Source: Monomorium pharaonis (lineage: Eukaryota > Arthropoda > Insecta > Hymenoptera > Formicidae). Taken from it: DNA of 64,000 bases. The stretch is from assembly GCF_013373865.1 (NCBI RefSeq), contig NC_050471.1, forward strand, positions 5,679,307-5,743,306, given 5' to 3'. The translations under genes were made by a program, and so were the position numbers. Every line of letters begins with the position of its first letter. The first letter of the stretch is position 1. Positions 48,565-62,089 of this stretch are shown here, in pieces. Under the pieces are notes generated by a model. It was not told the DNA's origin. It was given only the letters and a program-made list of their open reading frames with translations, and made no database searches.

Positions 48565-51084
48565 TCATGCTTCATCTTCAAGTACAGCTTTATATTGCAA
48601 TTTCCATTTATTTATGGGACAACCGTATATCTGCAATTCAAATATTAGTTATTCACACGTATAATATGTTCTACTTACAATATAATGAAAATAATTCTAT
48701 CAAATACATTAACAATTGTTCGAGATTCAATAGTTAAAAAAAATTAAAAATACAAAAAATTAATTTAATAAATAATGTGCGAGACTTAACCTTTTTAAAA
48801 ATACTTAAAGAAAAGTCTCTACTCTATTAAAAAACAAAGTAGTATACCAATATTGATGACTTTTCTCTATACACATTATTAATGAAAGTATATATTATAT
48901 ACACATATTCTTATTATCATTTTTATTAAAGCATTAAACATATATGTTTATGCTTACATCTGCCACAAATTGTAAAGCCGAACGATAAGTAAGCTCATTT
49001 TGCGCTCGAGATCCCCATGCATATTTGAATTTTGTTGGATCATTCCTATCTATTAGTGTTTTGTCAAGGTATCTCTGATTTACAAACTCCTGCATACAAA
49101 AATATTATTTAGAAATCAATTATAGTAATCATACAAGTTATATATCAATAATTAACAATTGCTTCTTACTACTGTCACCAAATGATGAACATCGCCAAAA
49201 TATTCATGTTGAAAATTATTTTCAGTTATAATACCTAGGTGTCGAAGAAAGTCCCACAGTATTTCTGCAAAAAATATATTATTTATTTTCCAACATCAAT
49301 TTTTTTACTAGATAAAATTTTATGTACACAAAAATTCAAGGTTATTTGTATATACTTATTATATATAACAACAAATGATAAATATTACAAAATGCATATT
49401 ATACACGGTGTTCCAAATTTCGCGAATCAAAATACTATAGCAAGAAAAATAAAATAAAACAATTATTTGTGAATTTTTGTTTCAAATGGTCTTTGAGATA
49501 TAAGAGTTTAAAACTGGCTAATTATATACTATTTAAATTATATTTTAGATATTTCATAACCATGAGTCGTATGTATTAGTGACTACATGATAGATAACCA
49601 TTTAAACGTAATTTCTAATTAATCAGCCCTTTATATCTCACAAATTAACTGTTTGAAATAAAAATCTATAAATATTTTAATTTTTTGTCATAATATCTTA
49701 ATTTATTCATATTATACCAATTTGAGGTATTTTATATGTAACCATGCAAAACATTTAAAAAATCACCTTCTTTGCACGATTCGCCAAACATGAAAATATG
49801 TACAAGTATAAGATACAACAGCACCTGTTTATGGCCATCTTCGAAGGTGAGATGTGGAAGTTGATTTTCTACTTCATTTACTAATAAGTATTTGTTACTT
49901 TCAACTTCTATAAGATTATATCCAAATACCTTTCAGACAGAACAATTTGTTTCAAATTTTTTAATCTTATAAATTTAATGGCTGGTATTTATAGTCTGAT
50001 CTTACAGATTTTAAATATAATTTCAAGACACTGTGTGATCAATGGTCAATCATTTCAATGATTGGATGGAGTCTTGAAATTGCTAGATCTATTAAAGACC
50101 CTACAATCAGAATCTAGTCAACAACTAGTTTTGATTGATTTAACTACTACAGAAAAAGATAAGAAAAGTATAAAAGCACTATAAAATATAAGAAAGCACT
50201 AGTGATAGTTCTTTCTCACAGAATCTTGCTCTTGTTTTATGGCCAAACTTTGATTTGTACCCATGATTCAAGATGTTTTTAAACAACATAACAAATCAGG
50301 ATATGAATACCTGCCTATACTTTTAAAATAATTTTCTTTGTAAAACAATACATATTATTACATAGATAACTATAAATAAAGATTAAAAATATACACAAAT
50401 GTACCTCAGACAATTGCTCGCTTACGTTCTCCATTATCGAACGAAAAATTTTGCGATTTCCATCTAGAACATTTTTGATGATATGCGATTTTTGTATAGG
50501 TAGCTTGTTGTGATCTGCCACAAAGAGGTATCTTATTATGCTATTAATCAATTGCATATCCTTTTCCCTTATATTAGATTTCATAATCTGTGAGCTTGTG
50601 AGGGTTGAATTTCTAGTACGTCGTTGCGACGACACACTGCCCTGGCTGCTTGGGCCAGGAAGGTCCTGGGATAAAAAAAGATCTTGGCTCTCTCTCATAT
50701 TACTCTGAGATCCTCTTGTTCTACCTATAAATACATATCAATTCTTGTATATTTTAAGATGCGTTCAGATTCTTCACCCAAATCTTTGTTTAACTTTCAA
50801 CAAGAATAAATTGATATCTGAAGATATTCGATTGAGAAATTTGAACGCACTCTTATAGAGAATTAGAGAGATATTAGGTTATGACAACTAAAGCAATTCA
50901 GCAATTCTTGAAACCAGAGAAAAGACAATCACACGTAAGCTATAAATCTTTTTGATCTTTCGTTCGCCTCTTTCCTTAGAGTTTTCGGACGTGCACAATT
51001 TTATTGAACACGTCCGATTCAAAACAACCGTTGAATATGTCGATTTTATATTTCGGAGTAAATATAAAGTATACTTTTACCCAT
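48565..51084 (-). CDS. NSE3-like MAGE protein, SMC5/6 complex subunit
   Basis: Exons: 51081-51084 (ATG plus one base), 50405-50724, 49767-49929, 49170-49264, 48958-49089 and 48565-48630 (stop TGA); 259 residues. A Ser/Gln-rich N-terminus (MGRTRGSQSNMRESQDLFLS) precedes a MAGE homology domain: winged-helix A from about LINSIIRYLFVADHNKLPIQ to VFGYNLIEVESNKYLLVN, then winged-helix B with ILWDFLRHLGI, FGDVHHLVTVEFVNQRYL and FKYAWGSRAQNELTY. Insects generally have one MAGE gene, orthologous to MAGEG1/NSMCE3. It pairs with the RING protein NSE1 and kleisin NSE4 in the SMC5/6 DNA-repair complex. The four-base first exon is inferred from its donor and perfect phase; a start at the internal Met (50698) is the alternative. 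Head-to-head with the AK8-like gene. Confidence 0.9.
50759..50851. mobile_element. Possible short fold-back element in NSE3 intron 1
   Basis: The ends gatgcgttcagat (50759) and atttgaacgcac (ending about 50851) are imperfect inverted repeats. Sequences of this kind also flank the element at 56022-56183. Weak evidence from short arms only. Confidence 0.35.
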
Positions 51085-51951
51085 TTTGGTAGATAAGTTT
51101 ACACGGACGTCACTCGAGAAATTTTTACGTGATGTATTTTGCAATAGCTCGAGAAATTGTCTTTAAGATATAAAATATTACAAATGGACAAATCGTACAC
51201 CATCAGCCATCAAACCACATCCAAATATTATACCGCTAAATATTGCGTTGTTGAGTGTTAGTTGAGTAAGTGCTGTCCTCTGTACAGTCAAGATTGCACG
51301 ATTTGAAACGTTTGAAGCATTCACTGTGCACTACTGCCCTCTCGATAAGTGCACGGAAATATGTTGATAAATAACTATATACAGAAATTAATAGATAAAA
51401 AAATATCACTATAGAAAATTGATATAAAATTTTCATTAATAATTTCTAAAAAAATAAATTTTAATTTCTTAACATTTTATAAAATTTTCTTAGAGACACA
51501 ATAAAATAAAAAAATCTTAAATAATCTTAAAGAAATATTAAAAATAAATAAAAAAATAAAAAATAAATTAAAATATATTAATAACTTTTAATTTTAATAT
51601 TAAATCGCAGACGGATTTTCAAAATTTTCCGCATTTTACAAAAGTTATTTGATTTTTATAAAACAACAAACTTTATATTTTTATTATTTTTCGTTTCTCA
51701 CAATACAGTAATTTCTCGTTTAATTTATATCTGAAACTATTATTTTTGTATTTTAATTATCTCCTTTCAAAAATTATAATTCCTAGCTCTTAGAATTAAT
51801 TTGTGACACTCTGTATGATTATAATAAAATAAATAGTTCACAAACAATATACAACTGAAAGTCGTGTGCTATTCATGTCAAATGTGTGTCGATTACGTTA
51901 GTAAATAAATGATTAGCATTATATTATCATTTAACTACAAAATCGTAAAAT
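51085..51951. promoter_or_regulatory. Probable shared upstream region of NSE3 and AK8-like gene
   Basis: 867 bp between two divergent start codons. It is strongly AT-rich, especially 51420-51760. No gene and no clear core promoter motif. A fragment near 51806 (tgacactctgtatga) resembles ends seen in insect repeats, but no full element can be drawn. Confidence 0.4.
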
Positions 51952-54900
51952 ATGAACAATTTTGAAGGCGCGACAAAACCATTATTAACTATTCCGCCGG
52001 ATTTTATACCTTATATAGAAAAACACAGATTATATGAATTTTTTTATGTAATTGAACTATGTCATCTTATTCTATTCAAATATTTTATTAGTATTGATTA
52101 TAACCATTATGTTACATTAAAATGCATTTTATATTATATTAAGATGTATTTTTCGTTATATTATTTATTGTATTACATCATAAAAAATTCATAGGAATTA
52201 GTGACACAATTATTAATCCAGCAGCCAGAAGATCCAATAGTATTTATAAAACAATGCATTCAGCACATCGTACGAAAGCGAGATATTCCCAGAGTTATCC
52301 TTATTGCTCCTCCAAGCTTTGGTAATTCGTTAATATATATGCAGTCAATATTATTATAATATTAATAAGATTAATAAGATTTACAAAAATATGATATTAT
52401 AATATAAGAGTTAATTTCTGTTATATATTTAGCAATACTTTTATTTATAAAATAATATTTTCATTTCAATTTTCAAATTTTCTACATTCTCTTTCTTTTC
52501 TATGTACTTACATGTATTAATCACCAAATTAATAAAACAGAATTAAAATTTAAATAAGGCGTTGTGAATAATTTTGATGGAAGGAGATTAATAGATGTTT
52601 CCTAGCGTGCATTAGTATTATTAAATAAATTATTAATTTAATATTGTGATATTATTTTTCTGGTTCAACTTCTGGTTCAAGAACTGTGTTTTACAAAAGT
52701 AATTGTTAGCACGCAAGTTAGAAGAATTAGAAAAAAATGAAAAAATATATATAAATCACATACGAAATGCATATATTATTAAATATATTATTAAACATTA
52801 AAACTTGCTCTGTTCGTTGGCTTCTTATCTAGATTTTATTAGTTTTATATATTTTATGTCTTATATATTTAAGAATAATTAAGATAATTTAAAATAAAAT
52901 AGAATTTCTTTCTATCAACATAGATAAAATGACTCTCGCAAAAATTCTTCATGAGGAAACTGGTATTCGTCCTGTCACTTTAGAAGATCTTTATGATTCA
53001 TCATTGACTGAAGTATGCAATTACAAAATTATTTATTTCAAATAAAATATTTTAGAATAAAAATGCATAATTCCTATTTTTAAATTATATACAAAATGTT
53101 TATATACCATAATATATTTTAGAATATGTGCCGTTGCTATGATGCTAATGAGATCGCAGAGAGAATGAAAAGAATATTAATGTCGGGAGTACTTCATGAA
53201 TCTGGATGGATATTAGTTGGTATTATAATTTTACTTACGTTTTTATTATTTTTTAAATCATTTTGTTAAATAAATTTTAAATTATTTTAGAAAAATGGCA
53301 ATGTTATTTGGATATGTAGCATACAATTATGTATGTATTAGAGATTTTATTATAAAAAAAATTAACTAAAAACATAACTAAAACTCTTAATTTTTCTCCT
53401 CTGTGTAAATAAATAATTTAATATATGTATATATATGTACATATATAGATATACCCAGGAATAAAAAGGAAGCATGCGCAATGCAACGGGTCGGTGTGAT
53501 ACCAACACATGTGATACAGATTATATCGAATACAAAAGACGAGAATCAAGAAAAAAGTATACTTACTGACAGGGCAATGCTAATCTCTTTTTTTCTTTCA
53601 AATTCATTCAAAGTCATTTTGCAAAACACGTTCTGTAAACACAAATCATAACATTCTTAGATTAACGACGTTATCAATATTTTTTTACATTTTATATATT
53701 AAGATATTATTAAAGTATGAGACATGTAAAGATATAAAAAATATATATAATTCAATTATAAGAATCTATTTCAATTTGCAAATATTAAAAAAAATTAAAT
53801 ATAAGTTTTTGTATATTTTTGTTATAAAATTTTGACTAATCTAACTTATCTTTTGTAAATCTTTTATTTCCAGAAGATACAAGACAATGCAATTATATCA
53901 AAACTCTTCGAGGTCTACGTGAAGCTTACGCTAATTTTCTAATTGTCAGTTATTAATCTTTTGGCTTGATATTTATTTATAATAATATTATTCAATTAAT
54001 ATATATATTATTAATATATTAATATTAATATTATATATTATACATTAATGTTAATATTGTATATTATATATTGTTATTATTTTACGACATTAATTTTAGC
54101 AAAATAAATTTTTAATTTGTAATTATTTCATAAATTATCCAAACATGGTAATTGATTGATTTTATGTTAAACATCATTAATTTTGTTACGAGATCGTAAT
54201 GATAAAAAAATTTCTTTTCAGGAAGTTGAAGTTGATACTAAAACAATTCGGGAGCTGGGTAAAGATTGCGTTACATTGATGAAAATTAGGAAACATTGTG
54301 GAACTCCATCGCTCTTTCGCATTGCGTTCATAGGTCCTCGAGGATCAAGTTGTAATAATTTGGCAAAATATATATCTGAGAGATTTAATCTCGTTCAAGG
54401 TAATATACATATAATAACTTTGTGTTTCTAATAACATGTTATTAGAAACTTAAAATAAACTTAGTTTAGAGAAATATGTTAGATTTTATACGTACATTTT
54501 AAGATGTACTATTTATAACATTATATTTTGCAATATTCTTCGTCAATACATCTATTTTTATTAGAGAGAGAGAAAGAAAGAGAAAGAGAGAGAGAGACAG
54601 AAGTATGCTATATATTTTTACAGTTAACTTTAATGGTATTTTGGAAGAAGCGTGTTTACGAGAGATGGCTTTAGGTGAAATGCTGCAGTTATGCAAGCAT
54701 AAATGCAAACAGAAGACAAAGTCAGAAACGCGAATACAAATTATCGAGGTGTGATTAGAGTTTATTAATAAGAAACATCAAATTAATTTGACATTTACGT
54801 TTAATTTAAGCATCATTGTAATTTACAGCGATACGTACTTGGATCTGACTGTCTTAAGAGAGGATGGATTTTGACGGGTTATCCTAAAACCGTGGAGGAG

Positions 54901-55459
54901 TTCAAGCTCCTAGATATGATATCTACGCCACCCAACAGGTAAATTTTAAAAATAATTTTACTAAAAATCCCATAATAGTTACAATATCTAAAATTCCGTA
55001 GAGTAATTGTTCTCAAAGTAGACGTACAAACATGCAGAGAGAAACTTTTAAATCTTCGATGCAACAGTATTGTAAGAAGCGAACATGATCTTGCATCGTG
55101 CGATTTTTCTACGACGGATCCAGATTGTAAATTAGATGTTTATTCCAATGATTACAAAAACACCATCGAACGAGATGTAACTACTGTACTAATTTTCGAA
55201 ACAAAATTCATAAAAACTGTCATTATGCAGTTGGAAAAACACATCTTTCAAATAACAAATCTTTCTCCGTTAACGTTTAAATCGTTTTTCAATCTTTCTT
55301 ATTCTTTATATATAAATTCTATTTAGACATTTTATTCAATTTATTATATTGTTACAATTATTTTATTTTATTTTATACATATACATATACATACACATAT
55401 ACGCCTTTAAAGAATTATGATTAAAAATCAAAGAAAAGAATTTTATACATTTTTTTTAA

Positions 55460-55498
<39 letters not shown>

Positions 55499-55796
55499 AA
55501 ATTATTTCATTATTATTCGCTAAATATAGCTTCGGGAATACGAAGAGAATATAGATGCCATAATGCAATACGCGGGGGAAACTGCGTGCATAATAGATGC
55601 GGCGGATGAAGAAAAGTATGTGAGAGAAAGACTAGAGGCCTATTTGATGCGACCAGCACCATGTGCGAAACCTAGAGTTCCCCAGCCACCTTCTACGATT
55701 AATCCAATGGATATAGAATTTGATCCCGACGATGAACCCGACCCGAGCATTTTTGATAATATACGTGCGCCGGAGCTTAAATATTCTTTCATTTAA
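51952..55796 (+). CDS. Adenylate kinase 8-like protein with degenerate P-loops
   Basis: Eleven exons: 51952-52047, 52195-52321, 52924-53012, 53123-53219, 53449-53556, 53874-53944, 54222-54399, 54624-54748, 54829-54938, 55002-55176 and 55530-55796 (stop TAA). They encode 480 residues, against 479 in human AK8. The start (IPPDFIPYIEKHRLYEFFYELVTQLLIQQPEDPI) and the two-lobed layout are AK8-like. Each lobe keeps a GW-I-L core (SGWILVDIPRNKKEA; KRGWILTGYPKT). Both nucleotide loops are damaged. The first reads APPSFDKMT (residues 70-78) instead of GPPASGKTT. The second reads GPRGSSCN (234-241), losing the lysine. The arginine-rich LID segments are not recognisable. The frame is intact, so this looks like a maintained pseudoenzyme. 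AK8 is associated with cilia and axonemes, so a role in sperm or ciliated sensory neurons is plausible (inference). Confidence 0.85.
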
Positions 55797-56021
55797 AAAT
55801 CTTCACATATCATTATAGCATGGAGAAAATAAATAACGAATAAAATTTTAGTGTAAGACACTTTCTAATTCTTTAAAAAATAAATTTTTATAAAACTTCT
55901 TCTCTTTATATATTTTTCTCTAACATAACGTTACAAAAAATTTTTTAAAATCTTATTTAGAATTAAATTATTTTATATCTTTTTTATTGTATTCTAAATG
56001 ATATTTCACTTATTTTATTAT

Positions 56022-56054
56022 AAGACGTGTCCAAATTGAATATTGATAAGCTAT

Positions 56055-56086
<32 letters not shown>

Positions 56087-56183
56087 TATATATATATAAA
56101 TAAAATAAGCTTTAATTTTGATCAACAAGTAATATTATTGGATAATGTGTACTTCTTTACAGTAGAAAATCGGACGCACTCTT
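56022..56183. mobile_element. Possible MITE, about 160 bp
   Basis: The left end aagacgtgtccaaatt and the right end (complement of aagagtgcgtccgatt) form imperfect inverted repeats around a TA/CA microsatellite (56061-56099). Confidence 0.4.
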
Positions 56184-58189
56184 AAAAAATCCTGTGATCC
56201 TGGCACGCAAAGCATCCTATCTTCGCGACGTCACAACGTGTAACATTGCATATAAATGATTATAACGGTGATTATAATACGTAAGATTACGTAAGATTCT
56301 ACGTAACGATAGAAACGATGAAATAATACAATATGGGCTTTAGGTTCTAACAACAGAGGCGAATAACACTAAAATTTTATTCAATAGAAATTTAACATTT
56401 CTGTATTATCGTGTGTTAACTATTTAATTCAATCTTATATATAAAAATTACTGAAAAATAAATAATAATCCATTTTAACATTTAATTTACTTTTCCAAGA
56501 TCTTGTGTTAGTAGTTTTCAATTATCCAACACACACACACACACACATTACAGAATCAAAATTAAACATTTTAACCATTTTTTAATATAAAACTCCTGAG
56601 ATATCAAGGAATTGAATTTATAAGACAGTTTACGTTATTATTAAATTCAGAAAAAAATTATTGAAGCATTTATTCCGTTTAAAAACAGAGCAGATAATCT
56701 GTTTATAATAGATATCTAATCTGCTATAATATTTTCAAATTATTAGTTTAGAATTTTAATAATAAATTATTAAATATTTAAAATATATAAAAAATATTTA
56801 GAATATTGCATTGCCTAATTCTACCCTGATATACAAAGGTGACATTAATGATATATCAGCCTTCTTGACCAAAATTTGAGTCACAGTCTCGAGCAAAAGT
56901 TCAAAGTTATTTTGAATATTCATTTCTTTACTACTCACTCTTTACATTAAATATATTGATTTTAATTTTATTCAAATAATTTATTTATATATTAAATGTT
57001 TTAATTAGTTTGTGAAATTATTTTAAATTACAAATATTCTTATATTTTTTTATAAGAGCTTTATTTATTTAACATTTATTCAAAAATTAAGTTATAATAA
57101 ATTAGGTACATACTATAATTGATCAGATGTTGAAATTTTATTTATAACGTTATTTAAAATCAAATATATTAATACAAATATTAAAAATTATTTAATAATT
57201 ATTTTTATTCCAGTATAAAATAAGATTACTGTATTTCTCTTTTTCAACTATGTTCACACAAAATTAATAAAGATTATAATTTATTATATATCTTTCATTT
57301 CATGTATGTATTAAATACACGTCATTACATGATAACAGAAGAACATTATTATCGAGTTAAAGGGAGCGTCGCGTATAATCATATTTAGGAAGTTCAAAAG
57401 CGCCGAAGTGAGACGAATGCGAGTCAAATTAAAGCCGCAGCGACACCCACGCTAATGCTCGTAATTGCCTCAAACGCGAAGCATATTTCCGGATCAAGGA
57501 TGCATGGAAGCAGACAAGTCGCTTTATGCATCTACACCCCATACGAGAAGCTGTTCGTGAGGGATGTGATCCTGATAGAACTGCTCTCCTATTGCCAGGA
57601 CACCTGTTTGTGTTGCACTAGTTTTGATGGGATGGAATATTCTAGATACATCTTTCCTATTAGGAAATCAGGCAAATCACAAAAAGAAGATTAGCTGTTT
57701 AATTGCGGTTTTCTTGAAGTTACAAATGTGACAGGAATATGTTGCAATTATTAAGTCAATATTCCATCAAGATTAAAAATTTTTTCAGAAGGTAAATACC
57801 CCTTCTTGCCCCTCCGCTGCGGACGTCTGTAATCAAGATTATGTTATTATCAGAATAATGTTTTAAAATAATTTCAATACATTATAATATTCTATAAATT
57901 GTTTAATTGTTTACTCGAAATATTATTTGTCGTTATTATAAAATATCTTTAATTTTTCTAACATATATATATACAATGTCGTAATTATTAAAATATATAT
58001 TACTTTAAATAATAAATAATTACAAAGTTTTTTTAAATTTTATTTATAATTAAATTTATTTAACATAACAAAGAAATATTATTTTTATAAAAAAACAAAT
58101 TTTTTTTTAAATTTTCTTCTTTTACTTAGATATATTTTCAACTTGGGGAAAAATTAATAAGTTATAAGTTATAAATAGTAAGTTTATGT

Positions 58190-58316
<127 letters not shown>

Positions 58317-58858
58317 GCGCCTTTTTTTAACTTAAAAAAAAAAGTAATTTTGTTTGTATATAAAATGTCACATTAAAAATGTTATTAATCTAATTACTAT
58401 GATTTAAAAAGATATGAGATGTATCAATTGTGATAGATATCAAAGACATTAATGTAGCAATGTCAATTAATGTATTAATTGTAGCAAAACACTCATCTTA
58501 AAAAAATCAAACGTATTTTGTAAAAACATATACGTAAATGAAATGATAGAATTGAAAAAGAGGATATATGCTTGCGTGGTCCTCCTATAAATTTTTTTTT
58601 CTATTAAAGAAAGATGTTTGTTCAATTTTTCTTGATGTTGGAATGATATATGTATATTATAGTTCTTATTGCAAGAATACTGTTAAAATATGAATAAGTT
58701 TTGGTGGCATTTGGTACAATCATGTATTATACAAATTATGGCATTCGCATTGCAATTTATACTAGAGCAAATATTTAGTCGATCGATGGAAAAGAAGAAG
58801 GGATAATTATGCGCGTAGACTTCTTCGTAACCAGTCGCATCTCGAACGTTATAGAAAA

Positions 58859-61636
58859 ATGATTCATCTAGGGATTCAATATTTCAACTTCAATAGAATT
58901 CTATTACTCGTTATTGGTTTGTGGCCCTATCAACAATCTAAAGTCACACGATTTCAATTTCTTTTCCTCTCTACTATTTTGACGGCGGGTATTGTATTTC
59001 AAGTAAGACTAGTATATAATACACTAATTGTATAATAAATTACAATAGTTTTACAAAACTTTTACTATTAAAATCATTTTAACCTGTTTTATATGATATA
59101 ATTGTAATATTGTTTACAATTATAATTAAATAAATAAAATTACGCTGCTGATAGTTGACACCGCTAATGACATCAAAACATACGTCATCAAATCTTGTCA
59201 CCAAGGTTCTATGTTCAACATCTTTCTTTACTCTTGCCGCAATAAAATACAATTTATTTTGGATTAATATTGGAGCCGTAAGTTAACAGTTTACAGAGTG
59301 TGTATTTGACAGCTTAAATTTAAATCGTCAACATAATTGTCGAATAGATTTTTATATATGTATATTGTTAGAGAAGTGGTTACTAAAATACTGACTTTGT
59401 TTTTGAATAGTATTTCTTAAACAAAAGCTAAAAATAAAATTTTTTTAATATACACAAATATAAACAAATATAAACTAAAAAGTGTCTTCTGTCAGATAAC
59501 AGTTCTTATAAGATTGTTTCATTATTTAATAATAATTAATTTTTTCGCAACATAACCGAAAATAAACGTTTGAGAAATTGGGCTTCAAAAAATTAGTATG
59601 ATAGTCTTCTCTTTTTCTTTAACACGAGTTATCTATGTATATGTATAAAATATTCGCAATTTAATTGCACATATTGTCAAAAAGCAATTTAGCGTCAATT
59701 GAGTTGTGCAGACTTTGCTCGCTTTTGACGACAATTTGCCGATAATAACACAAACTTTGTCAGTAATACACAACTTGACCGCAGACACCAATGCTATAAT
59801 ATTGGTACCAAATTTCGAGCTAATTTGTTGCCAATTTGACGACAATGTGATGACAAATTGTTTACTAGAATTAAGTCTAATTAATTTTAATATACTATAT
59901 ATAATACATAGAAAAACCTTATAAATATATGAACTATAAGTTTTATTTTTTAACTAAGCAGATCATGTTTTATTAGTATTATAATAATACAATATAATGC
60001 TTAATTTGCGAGAAAATAGGGAATGCCGCTTTAAAAAGTCTGTGTATTGATGTCAGTATTGATTATTCTCTATATATTATTGAATTATCTATATAAATAA
60101 AAATAATATATATATTTTTGAAATAACAGGTAAAGGATTTACTGATGCAACTTCAACATGTACATAACCAATTAAAAGATAAAAATGAAGTTGCTATCAT
60201 AAAAGAATATAATTGCATTGGAAGACGTTATACGATCACTCTTACAAGTAAAACAATGTTTTCAGATCTATGTTTGCAATTATTTCTTAAAGTGTGAGCT
60301 ATAAAGATTCTAATATATTGATTTTGAAAAATCATAATATTTCTCTATTTTTATATATAACATATTACATATAAAAGTTTTTTATAAATATTTATCACAT
60401 ACATGTAACTTTATATCATATTTTTATGTAATCATCATAAAAACATATATACGTACAGTAGTATTGTATAATTACATTATATTGTATAATTTGTATAAAC
60501 TATAAACCAATAGAATTATATAGAGTATATAGACTAAGAGAACTAGTTAAATAGTAAAGGAGAACATATTAGCCCCATTTATATTTTAAACAATAACTTT
60601 GTTAATGTACCTTAGAAAAGTTTCAAGATGTTCAAAGGTAAAAATGTTAATTGTTGGTATACTGCCATATTATATACAGCAACACTGTATAATTGTGGGC
60701 TACTAAAGAAATGATGATAGTGATAAGTAATCGATAAAAAATTTCTCATCTAATAAAAGAAATAATACAAACAACTATCTACAATACCACCTTCTTCTCT
60801 ACTAAATATAAATTAATTACAAATAACTTCATAAATTAATAGAAAATTTCATAATATATGTTATGTACTTACAAAATCTTATAGAATTTGGATACGGTAT
60901 CAATTTTAATAATAAAAATATATGTTTGAAAAATATTTTAGTGTTTGCCGTTATCTTCATATTTAGCTATATCATCAGCCAATATTGGATGAATGTCAAT
61001 GTTTTACCGAAAAACACATCTCAGTTGTGTCGTTTGCCAATTATGATGGAATACTTCATCGATCAGAAAAAATATTTCTATTTAATTTTGTTGCATATCA
61101 ATGCAATAATTTGCATTGGATTGTTTGCAACAGTAGCAATAGGAACAACATTAATTGCGTATGTTCAGCATATCTGTGGAATGTTCAGAATTGCTTGGTA
61201 TGAAACATAAAATGTAAAAATCACTACAACAATTCAAATTTTGATAAAAATTTATTACCTTTAACAACATAGAATGTTTTTAAAAAGTTAATAAAAATGT
61301 GTTTTTAGCTAGAAAAATTATATTATTTTATAATGCCATATAATTATGACACAAATATTTACAGTTACCGTATCGAGCATGCAATTAATATCAATATTCG
61401 GAACATTACGCTGAAAAATGAAGTTTGGATGATCAAAAATGTAACTTATGCCGTAGACATTCATCGAAAAGCTAGGAAGTTTGTATCTACAAAACCAATA
61501 CTCGTGTAATATTTTTAATAATAGTTTTTCTGTTTTCTTCTGAAGATTATCTAAACATTTAACGTCTACAATCGAAAAAATGATATTTTTTTTAATATTG
61601 TGCAGTGTGACATGCATGGCCTTAAGTATGTTTCAA
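58859..61636 (+). CDS. Insect odorant receptor, 3' exons not present in window
   Basis: Six exons: 58859-59002, 59155-59277, 60130-60247, 60942-61197, 61365-61478 and 61546-61636. They give 282 residues with consistent phases and an open end in phase 0. Hallmarks of hymenopteran 7tm_6 odorant receptors are present: YFNFNRILLLVIGLWPYQQS at the start, TKVLCSTSFFTLAAIKYNLFW, LPIMMEYFIDQKKYFYLILL, YVQHICGMFRIACYRIEHAI, and TYAVDIHRKARKLSKHL before TM5/6. Such receptors pair with Orco as ligand-gated cation channels in antennal neurons. Full-length members have about 390 residues, so roughly the last 100 (TM6-TM7 and the conserved C-terminal motif) are missing. After 61636 a good donor (gtaagt) leads only into repeats and satellite up to the window edge. 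Upstream of the chosen ATG the frame stays open for some 23 codons of basic sequence, but the ATG fits the family start. Confidence 0.85.
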
Positions 61637-61673
61637 GTAAGTTTTCTATTTTATATTACTAGAACACAACATT

Positions 61674-61692
61674 GCGCGCGCTTCGCGCGCGC
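61674..61692. repeat. GC-only hairpin
   Basis: The sequence is two gcgcgcgc arms around a ttc loop, 38 bases after the last visible receptor exon. It stands out sharply from the surrounding AT-rich DNA and may mark the end of a repeat element. Confidence 0.6.
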
Positions 61693-61737
61693 CACTTAGC
61701 ATTTTTATATTAAACATTGCACTTTTTTTTCTTCTGT

Positions 61738-62040
61738 AATATTACTCTCACACACTTTATCATATTTAATGCTCTTCTCTATCTCACGCTCTTTCTCCCA
61801 CTCTCTAAATTATTAATTATAATATTAATGATATTAATTATATTATTTTCATATCGTTCAATATTACTCTTACACTTTACTTTCTTATTTAATCCTCTTC
61901 TTTATCTCTCACGCTCTCCCACTCTCCCCCCTCCGCCCCTCTCTCACTCACTAAACACAAATTAGTGATTATATTATATTTTCATGTTTCTTAATATCAC
62001 TCTTACATACTTTATCTCCATACTTAATCCCCTTTAAATA
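61738..62040. repeat. Diverged tandem repeat, units of about 121-134 bp
   Basis: Three units begin aatattactctcac (61738), aatattactcttac (61859) and aatatcactcttac (61993). Each continues with a pyrimidine-rich block (cttctctatctc, cacgctct, cccactctc) and, in the first two, an AT-rich block. The third is cut short where the 164-bp satellite begins. Confidence 0.65.
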
Positions 62041-62089
62041 AATTAAAAATTATAATATATTATATGTAATGTTACCTGTTAATTTTCAA

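Noticed and set aside
49405..51830. Transposon ends suggested by acacggtgttcc (near 49405) and gacactctgtat (near 51807)
   Set aside because: The motifs are reminiscent of insect repeat ends, but they lie on opposite sides of real NSE3 exons and no element body can be drawn between them.
58691..58807. 38-codon ATG frame (MNKFWWHLV...) as the receptor N-terminus
   Set aside because: It ends in a stop and is in a different frame from the receptor exon. No donor/acceptor pair joins them sensibly, and the family start fits ATG 58859.
59690..59870. Repeated ttgacgacaat motifs in the odorant receptor intron as a transposon
   Set aside because: Three short partial matches without clear termini or inverted repeats, not enough to define an element.
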